Shown here: piece after piece, positions 5,022 through 10,554 of the stretch
Layout of the letters: every line of letters begins with the position of its first letter
Position numbering within the stretch: the first letter of the stretch is position 1
Assembly: GCA_947169835.1 (NCBI GenBank)
Contig: CAMVRH010000017.1
Coordinates: 1 to 11,480, forward strand
DNA from: an uncultured Lachnospira sp.
GTDB taxonomy: Bacteria; Bacillota; Clostridia; Lachnospirales; Lachnospiraceae
Direction of reading: 5' to 3'
DNA length: 11,480 bases
The notes under the pieces: model-generated
Told to the model about the DNA's origin: nothing
Seen by the model: the letters and a program-made list of their open reading frames with translations, nothing else
The model's database searches: none
Translations under genes and position numbers: made by a program

Positions 5022-6958
5022 TGACTTTAACGAAGGAATATATCGATAATTTAGATAAAGAAACAATAGAGACAGAATATGACATATATTTATCTCTAGT
5101 GCATATTGTCGATGATGGCAACAGAATGACAACCATTAATAGGGTTAGGGCTAAAGCTGTAAAGTTTGGCTGCGCTAGAGTTTTTGACAGATTATTGAAG
5201 GCAGCTGAAAAGGATAAGGCTGAGGAAAAGTCGAATAATCATTTTGAAGCTTCTAACAATAAAGTTTATCAGACTGGCAACTGGGAAATGGATGATAAGG
5301 ACGGTGTTATTGGATATACGAGTAAGGGTATTTTAAAAGCTTGCACTCATCCAATTTATATAGACAGATTTTACAAAAATTATCAGACACAAAATAGATC
5401 TGTTCGACTAGTTTATAAAGAGACTCCAGATGCGCCATGGGAAACATATATTGTCGAAAAAAATATAATTGCCGCGCAGAAATCTATCGTTGATAAATTA
5501 TCGCTCAAAGGCATAGAAGTTACTTGCGAGAATGCTAGAGCTTTAATCAGCTATTTATCTGATTTCCAAGCGCTAAACAAGACCAATATAGAAATGATAG
5601 ACACGACATTAAAACTCGGATGGATAAACGATTCATTTGTCCCTTACGATAAAGATTACCAGGTCGAGTGCGCAGAAGGTGCCGAGAACTTTAAAAAGAT
5701 AGCAGACTCTATCGGCGAAAAAGGAAGTTATATGGAATGGCTAAAGTTAGTGGCCAATATTAGAAAGACTAAACGATTTGAGCCTAGAATCTGTATGGCA
5801 GCAGCAGCCGCATCACTTCTAGTTAAAGAGACTAATAGTAATAACTTCGTGGTTAATTTATGGGGTGAATCTGGTAAGGGTAAGACAGTAACAACAAAAC
5901 TAGTTATATCAATGTTCGCAGATCCTAACGGACCATATCTTTCTAGTTCCAGAAGCACATCTAATGCACACGAAGCAAGAGCAGATTTCTTTAATAACTT
6001 TCCAGTAGTAATCGATGATCTAACGCAGATGCTAGAACAGAACAAAGGAAATCACTCAGCGCTAATTTATCAGCTATGTGAAGGTAATAAGGATAGATCT
6101 AATATTAAACAAACATTGCAAGATAAAAAGGAATGGAACTCAGCCATCCTAACTAATAGCGAAAAGAGTGTTATCGACAATAGTATGACTGGTGGGGCAA
6201 TTAACAGAATAGTCGACGTTAGATTAGACAAAGGATACGTATATAAAGATGGTCACGCGGTTATAGAAGTTATCCGAAATAATTACGGTTTCTTTGGAAG
6301 TAGATTTGTATCAGTTCTTAAAGATATGGGCTGGGACAAGATAAACGAGATGAAAAACAAAATCGAGGACCAGTTCAAAAATAAGAGCAAAGAACAAAAT
6401 GATGATAAAGAACAGAAACAGTACCAGGCAATGGCTTTAATAGTTTTAGCTGACCAGTTAATCGAAAAGCACTTCTTTAAGGACGGAATATTATTGGAGC
6501 GAGATAAGTGCTATGAGATGGTTAAATCTCAAGAGGAAATCGACGAATATCTCAAATTATATAAGTACGTTTTATCAATGTATTTTATGTATCGTAGTAA
6601 ATATTTTATCGTTAGAAATCCTCGAGGTGGCGACGATGAAGGACTTTTAGATCCAACTGCGTATCATGGTGAAGTATGGGGTGTAGCTTATGAAGATAAA
6701 AACTACGTCGCTATTCACGAACCTATATTTAATAAATGGTGCGAGCAAAAGGAAATAGATCCATCATCATTTAGACAATGGGCTAGAGATAAAGGTGTTT
6801 TAGAACACAATAAGGGCTTAAAACAAAATGTGACTGTTGATAATCACACCTGGGTCTGTGTAGCTGTTAAGTTTGACGATGACTGGGATGGATTTATAGA
6901 CGTAGATAAAATAGACAAAAACGAGCCAGGAATGCAACTTCCATATAGGGATGATTAA
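5021..6958 (+). CDS. DUF927-family P-loop ATPase, putative replicative helicase (645 aa)
   Basis: The largest gene here. Residues 1-80 are a variable N-terminus. The DUF927 region starts near 85 with the beta-rich part (NKVYQTGNWEMDDKDGVIGY) and runs through GWINDSFVPY. The ATPase core has Walker A GESGKGKT at 282-289 (Lys288), Walker B VVIDDL at about 329-334 (Asp332-Asp333), a sensor-like AILTNSE at 375-381, and Arg396 in MTGGAINRIVDVR as candidate arginine finger. The C-terminal 200 residues look like a DNA-binding or regulatory module. Family members are phage and plasmid helicase-like ATPases often paired with primase domains. Coupling (TAATG at 5019-5023) to the CHC2 gene and the iteron cluster starting two bases after its stop support a role in origin opening and unwinding. 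Confidence 0.85.
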   Translation: MTLTKEYIDNLDKETIETEYDIYLSLVHIVDDGNRMTTINRVRAKAVKFGCARVFDRLLKAAEKDKAEEKSNNHFEASNNKVYQTGNWEMDDKDGVIGYTSKGILKACTHPIYIDRFYKNYQTQNRSVRLVYKETPDAPWETYIVEKNIIAAQKSIVDKLSLKGIEVTCENARALISYLSDFQALNKTNIEMIDTTLKLGWINDSFVPYDKDYQVECAEGAENFKKIADSIGEKGSYMEWLKLVANIRKTKRFEPRICMAAAAASLLVKETNSNNFVVNLWGESGKGKTVTTKLVISMFADPNGPYLSSSRSTSNAHEARADFFNNFPVVIDDLTQMLEQNKGNHSALIYQLCEGNKDRSNIKQTLQDKKEWNSAILTNSEKSVIDNSMTGGAINRIVDVRLDKGYVYKDGHAVIEVIRNNYGFFGSRFVSVLKDMGWDKINEMKNKIEDQFKNKSKEQNDDKEQKQYQAMALIVLADQLIEKHFFKDGILLERDKCYEMVKSQEEIDEYLKLYKYVLSMYFMYRSKYFIVRNPRGGDDEGLLDPTAYHGEVWGVAYEDKNYVAIHEPIFNKWCEQKEIDPSSFRQWARDKGVLEHNKGLKQNVTVDNHTWVCVAVKFDDDWDGFIDVDKIDKNEPGMQLPYRDD

Positions 6959-6959
6959 A

Positions 6960-7264
6960 AATTCCTATTATCATTCCCAAAAATTCCTAGTGACTAGGAA
7001 TTAAAAAAGCCCATAAATAAAGGCTTATAGGCGAAAATTCCCAAATTCCTATTTTTACCGAAGGTATATATATACTTAAAATAATTAGATTAGAAAATGG
7101 CTCAAATAGAAACTCACGCGTATAGATACTGTTTTTAGTAGGAATTATAGGAATTATAGGAATTTAATAATAATAATAAATAATAATAATAAGTGTTTAT
7201 CGGTGTTATAGCCGAAATGAGAAAAATTCCTATTTTGAAACTCGAATAGGAATTAGTAGGAATT
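6960..7264 (+). repeat. iteron cluster, putative origin of replication
   Basis: This 305-base stretch has no gene. It holds ten exact copies of TAGGAATT or its complement AATTCCTA. Complement orientation: 6960, 6982, 7044, 7225. Direct orientation: 6995, 7139, 7148, 7157, 7247, 7257 (first bases). Two variants, CATTCCCA at 6972 and AATTCCCA at 7036, bring the total to twelve. Copies 6982 and 6995 form a 9-bp inverted repeat with a 3-base gap. Copies 7139, 7148 and 7157 are head-to-tail with a 9-bp period and run into a TAA-repeat tract (7165-7192). Copies 7225 and 7247 form a 10-bp inverted repeat. A perfect GTATATATATAC palindrome lies at 7064-7075. Iterons plus an AT-rich unwinding tract next to a replication ATPase is the classic form of an origin; a multi-site operator is the alternative. 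Confidence 0.72.
7003..7032 (-). terminator. leftward intrinsic terminator in the origin region
   Basis: Minus strand: GCCTATA pairs with TATGGGC (plus 7026-7032 and 7009-7015; seven pairs, one G-U), loop of ten, followed directly by TTTTTT (plus A-run 7003-7008). The one mismatch that appears on the plus strand is a G-U only in leftward RNA. It would stop transcription leaving the iteron region towards the 3' end of the ATPase gene. No convincing leftward promoter was found to its right. Confidence 0.55.
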
Positions 7265-7279
7265 TAGGAGGTAGAGAAA

Positions 7280-7534
7280 ATGGATAGATTTGAAGCATCA
7301 ATGATAGGAGTTAAAGCTAAATATACTGAGGATATAGATTATTTAGTAGCTTGTTTTGAAGAACAAGAAGACGATGATGAAAATATGAAAAATTGCATCA
7401 TACAGTTTACCGACGGAAAATGCGACGGTGAAAAATCGCTCCCAATTTGTATGAGCAGAGAACATACTGCAAGAATAGTGGAGTTGCTAAAGAAATTCAT
7501 ATCAGAATTTGACGAAGAAATAAAAGATTTATAG
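7280..7534 (+). CDS. hypothetical acidic protein (84 aa)
   Basis: Family not recognised. AGGAGG at 7266-7271, eight bases before the ATG, is fused to the last iteron (TAGGAATT-TAGGAGG), so iteron-binding proteins could also affect its translation or transcription. The protein is strongly acidic (EEQEDDDENMKN, about 27-38), with a central beta-like stretch containing two Cys (NCIIQFTDGKCDGEKSLPICM, about 38-58, three Cys in all) and a C-terminal helix (ARIVELLKKFISEFDEEI). A possible weak rightward promoter lies inside the iterons (TTTACC 7054-7059, 17 bases, TAAAAT 7077-7082). As first gene after the putative origin it may be a small regulatory or replication accessory protein; this is positional only. 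Confidence 0.72.
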   Translation: MDRFEASMIGVKAKYTEDIDYLVACFEEQEDDDENMKNCIIQFTDGKCDGEKSLPICMSREHTARIVELLKKFISEFDEEIKDL

Positions 7535-7549
7535 AACCAGCAAAAGTTA

Positions 7550-7573
7550 TTAACACTATTAACATTTTTAACA
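7550..7573 (+). repeat. three TTAACA repeats, 9-bp period
   Basis: TTAACA starts at 7550, 7559 and 7568, giving TTAACA-N3 three times. The repeat ends 19 bases before the ATG of the 7593 gene. The period matches that of the iteron triplet at 7139-7164. It could be a binding site or slippage product, and is short enough to be chance in AT-rich DNA. Confidence 0.4.
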
Positions 7574-7592
7574 ATTATGAAAGGAATTATAT

Positions 7593-7778
7593 ATGTTTGG
7601 AGCATTTGATTATGTATTACTAATAATACTATTTCTAGCAGCAGTTGGAATGACTGTATGCTACAAGATCTATATAAAACTAACTATAAAAGAGATTAGA
7701 ACTAGAATTAAGAGCGAAAAAGAAAATCTAGAGCGAAAAATAAATCACGGAATAAGTGAATCGCCAAATTATGATTAA
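7593..7778 (+). CDS. small membrane protein with cytoplasmic tail (61 aa)
   Basis: An N-terminal transmembrane segment (YVLLIILFLAAVGMTVCY, residues 7-24) is followed by a basic amphipathic helix (residues 25-52, KIYIKLTIKEIRTRIKSEKE), giving a small N-out, C-in membrane protein. AAAGGA at about 7580-7585 is a modest ribosome site. After the TAA at 7776-7778 the same frame stays open for 18 more codons to a TGA at 7833-7835 that overlaps the next ATG (ATGA at 7832). The protein may therefore once have been 79 residues long and been shortened by one nonsense change, or the stop may be read through. No family recognised. Confidence 0.65.
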   Translation: MFGAFDYVLLIILFLAAVGMTVCYKIYIKLTIKEIRTRIKSEKENLERKINHGISESPNYD

Positions 7779-7831
7779 GGCAAAGTAGATGGATTAACCA
7801 TAGCTGAAAAGATAATTAGCGAGGCATTGCG

Positions 7832-8035
7832 ATGAGATTTTCTACTCGAATAAAAAATGATAGACCGGAGATATGTGCTAGATGTGGATGCACTAAAAGA
7901 TATCCTAAAGAGTTGGGCTATGTAGAAATTAGTCCCAGTCTTAAATTATCTAGCAAAGGCTATGACGATAGATTTATTAAATTGTGCGATAGGTGTACTA
8001 AGAAGTTATATGAGTTTTTAGATATAGAACCATAG
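7832..8035 (+). CDS. small zinc-ribbon-like protein (67 aa)
   Basis: A presumed metal-binding miniprotein. Cys15-x2-Cys18 (with an extra Cys20) and Cys52-x2-Cys55 are placed as two knuckles of a zinc ribbon, followed by the helix TKKLYEFLDIEP. The same layout, N-terminal CxxC, about 30-40 residues, then LCxxC and a KLYE helix, recurs in the 10889 protein, so the two look related. Small proteins ending this way are common in accessory regions of Gram-positive phages and have no settled function; nucleic-acid or protein binding is a guess. GCGAGG at 7819-7824 supports the ATG. It is the last gene before the 498-base non-coding region. Confidence 0.75.
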   Translation: MRFSTRIKNDRPEICARCGCTKRYPKELGYVEISPSLKLSSKGYDDRFIKLCDRCTKKLYEFLDIEP

Positions 8036-8060
8036 CTATTTTGTTAAAGATATATAGTTA

Positions 8061-8113
8061 TTAGTTTAATAAAAACAATATTTTTAGACTATATTAAAGC
8101 TTAGTTTAATAAA
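8061..8113 (+). repeat. 13-bp direct repeat pair, 40 bases apart
   Basis: TTAGTTTAATAAA is exact at 8061-8073 and 8101-8113. An inverted pair ATATAGT/ACTATAT (8052-8058, 8088-8094) overlaps the first copy's flanks. A 40-base distance is close to four helical turns, so two bound proteins would face the same side. Confidence 0.55.
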
Positions 8114-8184
8114 TGAACTATGCACACTATTTGGAACTGATAATAGGTCAGCTCTAACCATATTTAGAACTGGCTTGTTATATA

Positions 8185-8236
8185 AGGGCTGTAAAGATAG
8201 CGAACCCTGGAGTTATGCCGTGACCTTTACAGTCCT
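8185..8236 (+). ncRNA. 12-pair hairpin, candidate RNA element
   Basis: AGGGCTGTAAAG (8185-8196) pairs with CTTTACAGTCCT (8225-8236): 12 pairs, one of them G-U. The 28-base interior can fold further (AAC 8203-8205 with GTT 8212-8214; GC 8200-8201 with GC 8217-8218). No U-tract follows, so it is not a terminator, and it is too short and lacks the T-arm of a tRNA. It is G+C-richer than its surroundings, as expected for a selected structure. Confidence 0.45.
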
Positions 8237-8264
8237 AGCTAGTAGATGTAACTCGAAGACTATT

Positions 8265-8380
8265 ATATTAGTTCTAATATTTAGAAGTAATACGAGAATA
8301 AAAGATTAACATTCCGTTATTCTCACATCGAATAAAAACAAGTTTTCTTGATTACTCATAAGTAAATCTTATGTACTTAT
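8265..8380. repeat. three AT-rich inverted repeats
   Basis: First, ATATTAG-TT-CTAATAT at 8265-8280: 7-bp arms with a 2-base gap, an operator-like palindrome. Second, GAGAATAA (8294-8301) with TTATTCTC (8317-8324): 8-bp arms, 15-base loop. Third, ATAAGTA (8358-8364) with TACTTAT (8374-8380): 7-bp arms, 9-base loop. Each alone could be chance in AT-rich DNA; three exact ones in 116 bases is suggestive. Confidence 0.45.
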
Positions 8381-8467
8381 AATCTAAATCTTCTAAAATG
8401 TTAGTTCTGTATGATTACAAAAAAGTAACGCATAATTGTTACGAATGATTTTCACGACTAGCTGAAT

Positions 8468-8505
8468 AAAAAGTGGCGGATAGCCATTCCGGACTGTCCG
8501 TCACT
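8468..8505 (-). terminator. leftward terminator-like hairpin
   Basis: A 9-pair stem AGTGGCGGA/TCCGTCACT (8472-8480, 8497-8505; one pair is a wobble) is extended inside by AGCC (8482-8485) with GG(A)CT (8491-8495). On the minus strand it is followed by TTTTTATT. Read rightward there is no U-tract. It lies 14 bases before the AGGAGGG site of the 8534 gene, so it may also act as an RNA-stabilising or processing hairpin in rightward mRNA. Confidence 0.5.
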
Positions 8506-8533
8506 ATAAAAATAAAATTAGGAGGGATTAGTT

Positions 8534-8734
8534 ATGCTTGGAGCAATACCAACTATCAGAGAGTGGCGAGACGAGTGCCAGAAGCATTTAGCAGAATACG
8601 GACTAGAATGTGAGAATTGCAAAATTAAAAAAGAATGCAGATCATATCCGAGCAACTGGACTGATGAAGATATAAGAGAATTAGTAATTAAGTTAAGTAG
8701 TGGAGGTAACAACAATGAGCAAAGAAGAGATTAG
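8534..8734 (+). CDS. small Cys-rich phage protein (66 aa)
   Basis: Family not named, but the Cys arrangement Cys26-x2-Cys29-x5-Cys35, with Cys15 earlier, suggests metal binding. The sequence reads IREWRDECQKHL, then ECENCKIKKECRSYPSNW, then a helix DEDIRELVIKL. AGGAGGG at 8520-8526, seven bases before the ATG, makes this a well-initiated gene, the first after the long non-coding region. Its 3' end overlaps the next gene by 20 bases, and that gene's GGAGGT lies inside it. Probably a soluble accessory protein; no function can be assigned. Confidence 0.75.
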   Translation: MLGAIPTIREWRDECQKHLAEYGLECENCKIKKECRSYPSNWTDEDIRELVIKLSSGGNNNEQRRD

Positions 8735-8942
8735 GAAAGAGTTATGGAACAAAGGCATTAAATGTGAGTTGGATAAAGGAATGATAAATATTTATCTAGA
8801 CAACTACAATGATAAGACTGTTAAAGAAACTCGCAAGATGATGAAAGAATATCCTTGCTCTTATGCAATTAAGCCAATGCCTAAAAAGAAAATAGATGAT
8901 GCTAATAGAATAGTCAGGACCAATAATTATGTCGAGAGTTAA
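8715..8942 (+). CDS. hypothetical basic protein (75 aa)
   Basis: The start at ATG 8715 is chosen over an in-frame GTG at 8700 because GGAGGT at 8702-8707 lies seven bases before 8715. The protein is lysine-rich and mostly helical: EEIRKELWNKGIKCELDKG, then a short strand MINIYLD, then KTVKETRKMMKEYP and a basic C-terminus with KPMPKKKIDDANRIV. No motif or family recognised. It overlaps both neighbours (20 and 14 bases), so it belongs to a coupled run of small genes. Confidence 0.7.
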   Translation: MSKEEIRKELWNKGIKCELDKGMINIYLDNYNDKTVKETRKMMKEYPCSYAIKPMPKKKIDDANRIVRTNNYVES

Positions 8943-9123
8943 TCCATGTAAGGGATGTGAAGAGCGAACTCCAGAGTGTCATGCAAGCTGTAAGAAATAT
9001 TCAGACTGGAGCGAGGAGCGAGCGAAGGAAAGAGCTAAGAATAAATATAGTCGCAATACTAGATCTGATGCAACACATAAGAAACAATGGCGCGACTTAT
9101 ATAAATATAAGCGAGGTACTTAA
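8929..9123 (+). CDS. small four-Cys phage protein (64 aa)
   Basis: The N-terminus has a tight Cys cluster, Cys7-x2-Cys10-x6-Cys17-x3-Cys21 (with His18), in NPCKGCEERTPECHASCKKY, a pattern I associate with short phage proteins in clostridial and bacillar genomes. It probably binds zinc; the function is unknown. The rest is a very basic, Arg/Lys-rich helix (SEERAKERAKNKYSRN) and tail, so nucleic-acid binding is plausible. AGGA at 8916-8919 precedes the ATG. The stop overlaps the next start as TAATG at 9121-9125. Confidence 0.75.
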   Translation: MSRVNPCKGCEERTPECHASCKKYSDWSEERAKERAKNKYSRNTRSDATHKKQWRDLYKYKRGT

Positions 9124-9506
9124 TGAGCAATTTTAAGAAAGATAAAGGCAAAGTTATATTTCTGGATAGTGTGAAATTCACAGAAGAAGAGATTAAGTCG
9201 GATGAGGTTATCGAGAGTGAATACGAGAATATAGCTAACGTATTAGATGATTCGGTTTCTATCGAGATAGAATCCTCAGGACTAAGCGAAGAAATTATTA
9301 AGGTTGTAATAGAGCATGAGAAAGAGGCTATTAAATATTTTGAGAACGAGATAGAGGTCTTAAAAGAGTTGTTTAAGAAATATGATCTAAACAAAAAAGA
9401 AAAAGAGACTTTAAGGGGTTGTATTCTAAATTATGCTTACGGAATAGAAAAACATAAAAAAGGATTAGATGATTTGCAAGGACAAAGAAAAAAGATATTA
9501 AGTTAG
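9123..9506 (+). CDS. acidic coiled-coil-like protein (127 aa)
   Basis: Family not recognised. After a basic N-terminus (MSNFKKDKGKVIFL) the protein is strongly acidic to about residue 75 and then mostly helical with alternating charge (HEKEAIKYFENEIEVLKELF, about 63-82; KKEKETLRGCILNYAYG, about 91-107), which suggests coiled coil or a helical bundle. There is no membrane segment and a single Cys. Its ATG overlaps the previous stop by one base, and GAGG at 9113-9116 serves as ribosome site. It may be a structural or partner-binding accessory protein. Confidence 0.72.
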   Translation: MSNFKKDKGKVIFLDSVKFTEEEIKSDEVIESEYENIANVLDDSVSIEIESSGLSEEIIKVVIEHEKEAIKYFENEIEVLKELFKKYDLNKKEKETLRGCILNYAYGIEKHKKGLDDLQGQRKKILS

Positions 9507-9516
9507 GAGCGAGCCA

Positions 9517-9666
9517 ATGGATCAACAAGAGTTTTCAACTGAAGAAACAATAAAAGAATTAAAAGCAATTAAGAAAGCGCTAATTGAGGATGTTAAGACT
9601 TATACGAATAGGATAGACGAAATAATTAGTAATTTAGAAAAGAGAACCAATGATAAAAATAATTGA
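9517..9666 (+). CDS. small helical protein (49 aa)
   Basis: An open frame of 49 codons starting MDQQEFSTEETIKELKAIKK. AGGAG at 9505-9509 stands seven bases before the ATG, eleven bases after the previous stop at 9506. The whole peptide is an amphipathic helix with a heptad-like pattern (IKELKAIKKALIEDV, then RIDEIISNLEKR) and probably forms a coiled coil. Such very short helical proteins in phage operons often bind a partner. No family recognised. It overlaps the next small frame by 17 bases. Confidence 0.62.
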   Translation: MDQQEFSTEETIKELKAIKKALIEDVKTYTNRIDEIISNLEKRTNDKNN

Positions 9667-9817
9667 TAAAGCAATTAAAAATATAGAGGCTAGATTATTT
9701 GTTAAGAGACTAAAAAAGAGCGGACTAAATGATAAGGCCGTTGAAATACTAGCCGATGCTATTAGAAAAACAATAAAGGGAGCAAGTAAGGGTAATGAAA
9801 CAATTAACGATAGATGA
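9650..9817 (+). CDS. small basic helical protein (55 aa)
   Basis: A 55-codon frame (MIKIIDKAIKNIEARLFVKR...) bridging the 9517 and 9795 genes with overlaps of 17 and 23 bases. It fills what would otherwise be a 128-base gap, and its codons look like the neighbours'. The ribosome site is weak (AAGAGA, 9639-9644), so translation may depend on coupling to the gene before it. The protein is Lys-rich with a central helix (LNDKAVEILADAIRKTIKG). No family recognised. It could be chance, but its position between coupled genes argues for a real gene. Confidence 0.5.
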   Translation: MIKIIDKAIKNIEARLFVKRLKKSGLNDKAVEILADAIRKTIKGASKGNETINDR

Positions 9818-10139
9818 GATAGAGGTTGAGAATAATATTCCTAAGAAGAAATATAGGCGATGCAAATATTGCCAGGACTGGAATATGCTCAGCTTACATG
9901 AGCAACCGCACGAAGGATATGGAATACTCGGTGTATGCGATTATTTTACCGGAAGGGACAAAGGAAGAATTCACGAGTCAGATGCTTTAAGTTGCTGTCC
10001 TAATTTTAGGGAATGGGAAGAAGAACCAGAATGGCGCAAATCGTTATTTGCTGAAAAGGACGAGAGCGGATATGGAAAGTTAGCGCAGTACCAGGAACGA
10101 ATAGCTAGTGACTGGTTAGATGAAGAAGACAATATGTAA
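9795..10139 (+). CDS. Cys-rich phage protein, probable metal-binding (114 aa)
   Basis: The core is Cys23-x2-Cys26 in RRCKYCQDW, Cys48 in ILGVCDYF, His60, and Cys67-Cys68 in DALSCCPNF: a CxxC-Cys-Cys pattern with conserved aromatic neighbours, common in uncharacterised phage accessory proteins and likely to hold zinc. The C-terminal third is acidic and Trp-rich (REWEEEPEWRKSLF; SDWLDEEDNM). GGGAG at 9778-9782 lies twelve bases before the ATG. No reaction can be assigned; an adaptor or nucleic-acid binding role is the best guess. Confidence 0.75.
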   Translation: MKQLTIDEIEVENNIPKKKYRRCKYCQDWNMLSLHEQPHEGYGILGVCDYFTGRDKGRIHESDALSCCPNFREWEEEPEWRKSLFAEKDESGYGKLAQYQERIASDWLDEEDNM

Positions 10140-10177
10140 AGTATGACCGAATGGAAATCTCGGAGGTGTGAAGAAGA

Positions 10178-10393
10178 GTGATAGATTACTACGAACACAA
10201 AGGAAGATGGCTAAAGCAGAAAAAAGGTAATTTTCTAGGCTATAAGCATTGGGACTTATACGAAGGCAAAATCGGTAATGTAAACTGGGACCTGCACTCA
10301 ACACTAACCGAGCCGATAGAAACCGAAGAAGAAGCCAAAGAACAGATAGAGTATACGATTAAAATATTAAAGTTAGGGAGTGATGAAGAGTGA
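10178..10393 (+). CDS. hypothetical protein, GTG start (71 aa)
   Basis: The start is GTG, supported by GGAGGTG at 10162-10168 nine bases upstream; no ATG fits. The N-terminal half is aromatic and basic (IDYYEHKGRWLKQKKGNFLG, then YKHWDLYEGKIGNVNWDL), suggesting a small beta sheet. The C-terminal half is an acidic helix (ETEEEAKEQIEYTIKILKLG). Family not recognised. The stop TGA (10391-10393) overlaps the next gene's GTG start as GTGA, so the two are probably translated together. Confidence 0.68.
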   Translation: MIDYYEHKGRWLKQKKGNFLGYKHWDLYEGKIGNVNWDLHSTLTEPIETEEEAKEQIEYTIKILKLGSDEE

Positions 10394-10554
10394 GTATTAC
10401 TAATCGAAAAGAATTAAGAGATTGGTTTGACATGGAGCTTGAAGTTATAAATATTGAGCAAGTTCCTAAAAAACAGTCTCCATTCGGAAATAGTTATTTT
10501 ATCTTAAAACCAAAAGATGTCGAGGCACTAAAGAGGGGGGAAAGTTTTGTGTGA
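10390..10554 (+). CDS. small hypothetical protein, GTG start (54 aa)
   Basis: A 54-codon frame starting at GTG 10390 and overlapping the previous stop by four bases (GTGA). GGGAG at 10377-10381 gives a ribosome site eight bases upstream. It reads MSITNRKELRDWFDMELEVI, then PFGNSYFILKPKDVEALKRG, a plausible small alpha/beta protein. Without it there would be a 153-base hole in a packed operon. Its last codons overlap the next gene (TTG start at 10547). No family recognised. Confidence 0.65.
   Translation: MSITNRKELRDWFDMELEVINIEQVPKKQSPFGNSYFILKPKDVEALKRGESFV

Larger units (their letters stand above)
8036..8533. other. 498-base non-coding region rich in hairpins and repeats
   Basis: No ORF here has both a ribosome site and useful length. 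The content in order is: a 13-bp direct repeat 40 bases apart, a 12-pair hairpin, three AT-rich inverted repeats, a weak hairpin with an A-run (GTAAC 8425-8429, GTTAC 8438-8442, possibly a leftward terminator), and a strong leftward terminator-like hairpin. GAATAAAA occurs three times (8296, 8330, 8463). It is the longest gap in an otherwise packed region. Options are an RNA gene, a second origin or replication-initiation site, or an end/start zone of transcription units. It has no tRNA fold. Confidence 0.6.

Noticed and set aside
5728..6045. Leftward 105-codon frame inside the DUF927 gene
   Set aside because: It lies wholly opposite the Walker A/B region of a well-supported gene and has no ribosome site.
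7097..7138. 13-codon frame MAQIETHAYRYCF inside the iteron region
   Set aside because: No ribosome site, very short, and it lies in the repeat cluster.
8185..8236. Possible tRNA
   Set aside because: The closing arm spans only 52 bases and there is no T-arm GGTTCGA-like sequence, anticodon arm or CCA.
8398..8448. 16-codon frame in the non-coding region
   Set aside because: No ribosome site and overlaps a hairpin; likely chance.
8661..8690. CTGATGA followed by GAA, resembling a hammerhead ribozyme core
   Set aside because: The GAAA box and flanking stems are missing, and the bases are explained as codons of the 8534 gene (WTDEDIRE).
10143..10181. 12-codon frame MTEWKSRRCEEE before the 10178 gene
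   Set aside because: No ribosome site; it contains the next gene's GGAGGTG. A leader peptide cannot be excluded but is not supported.
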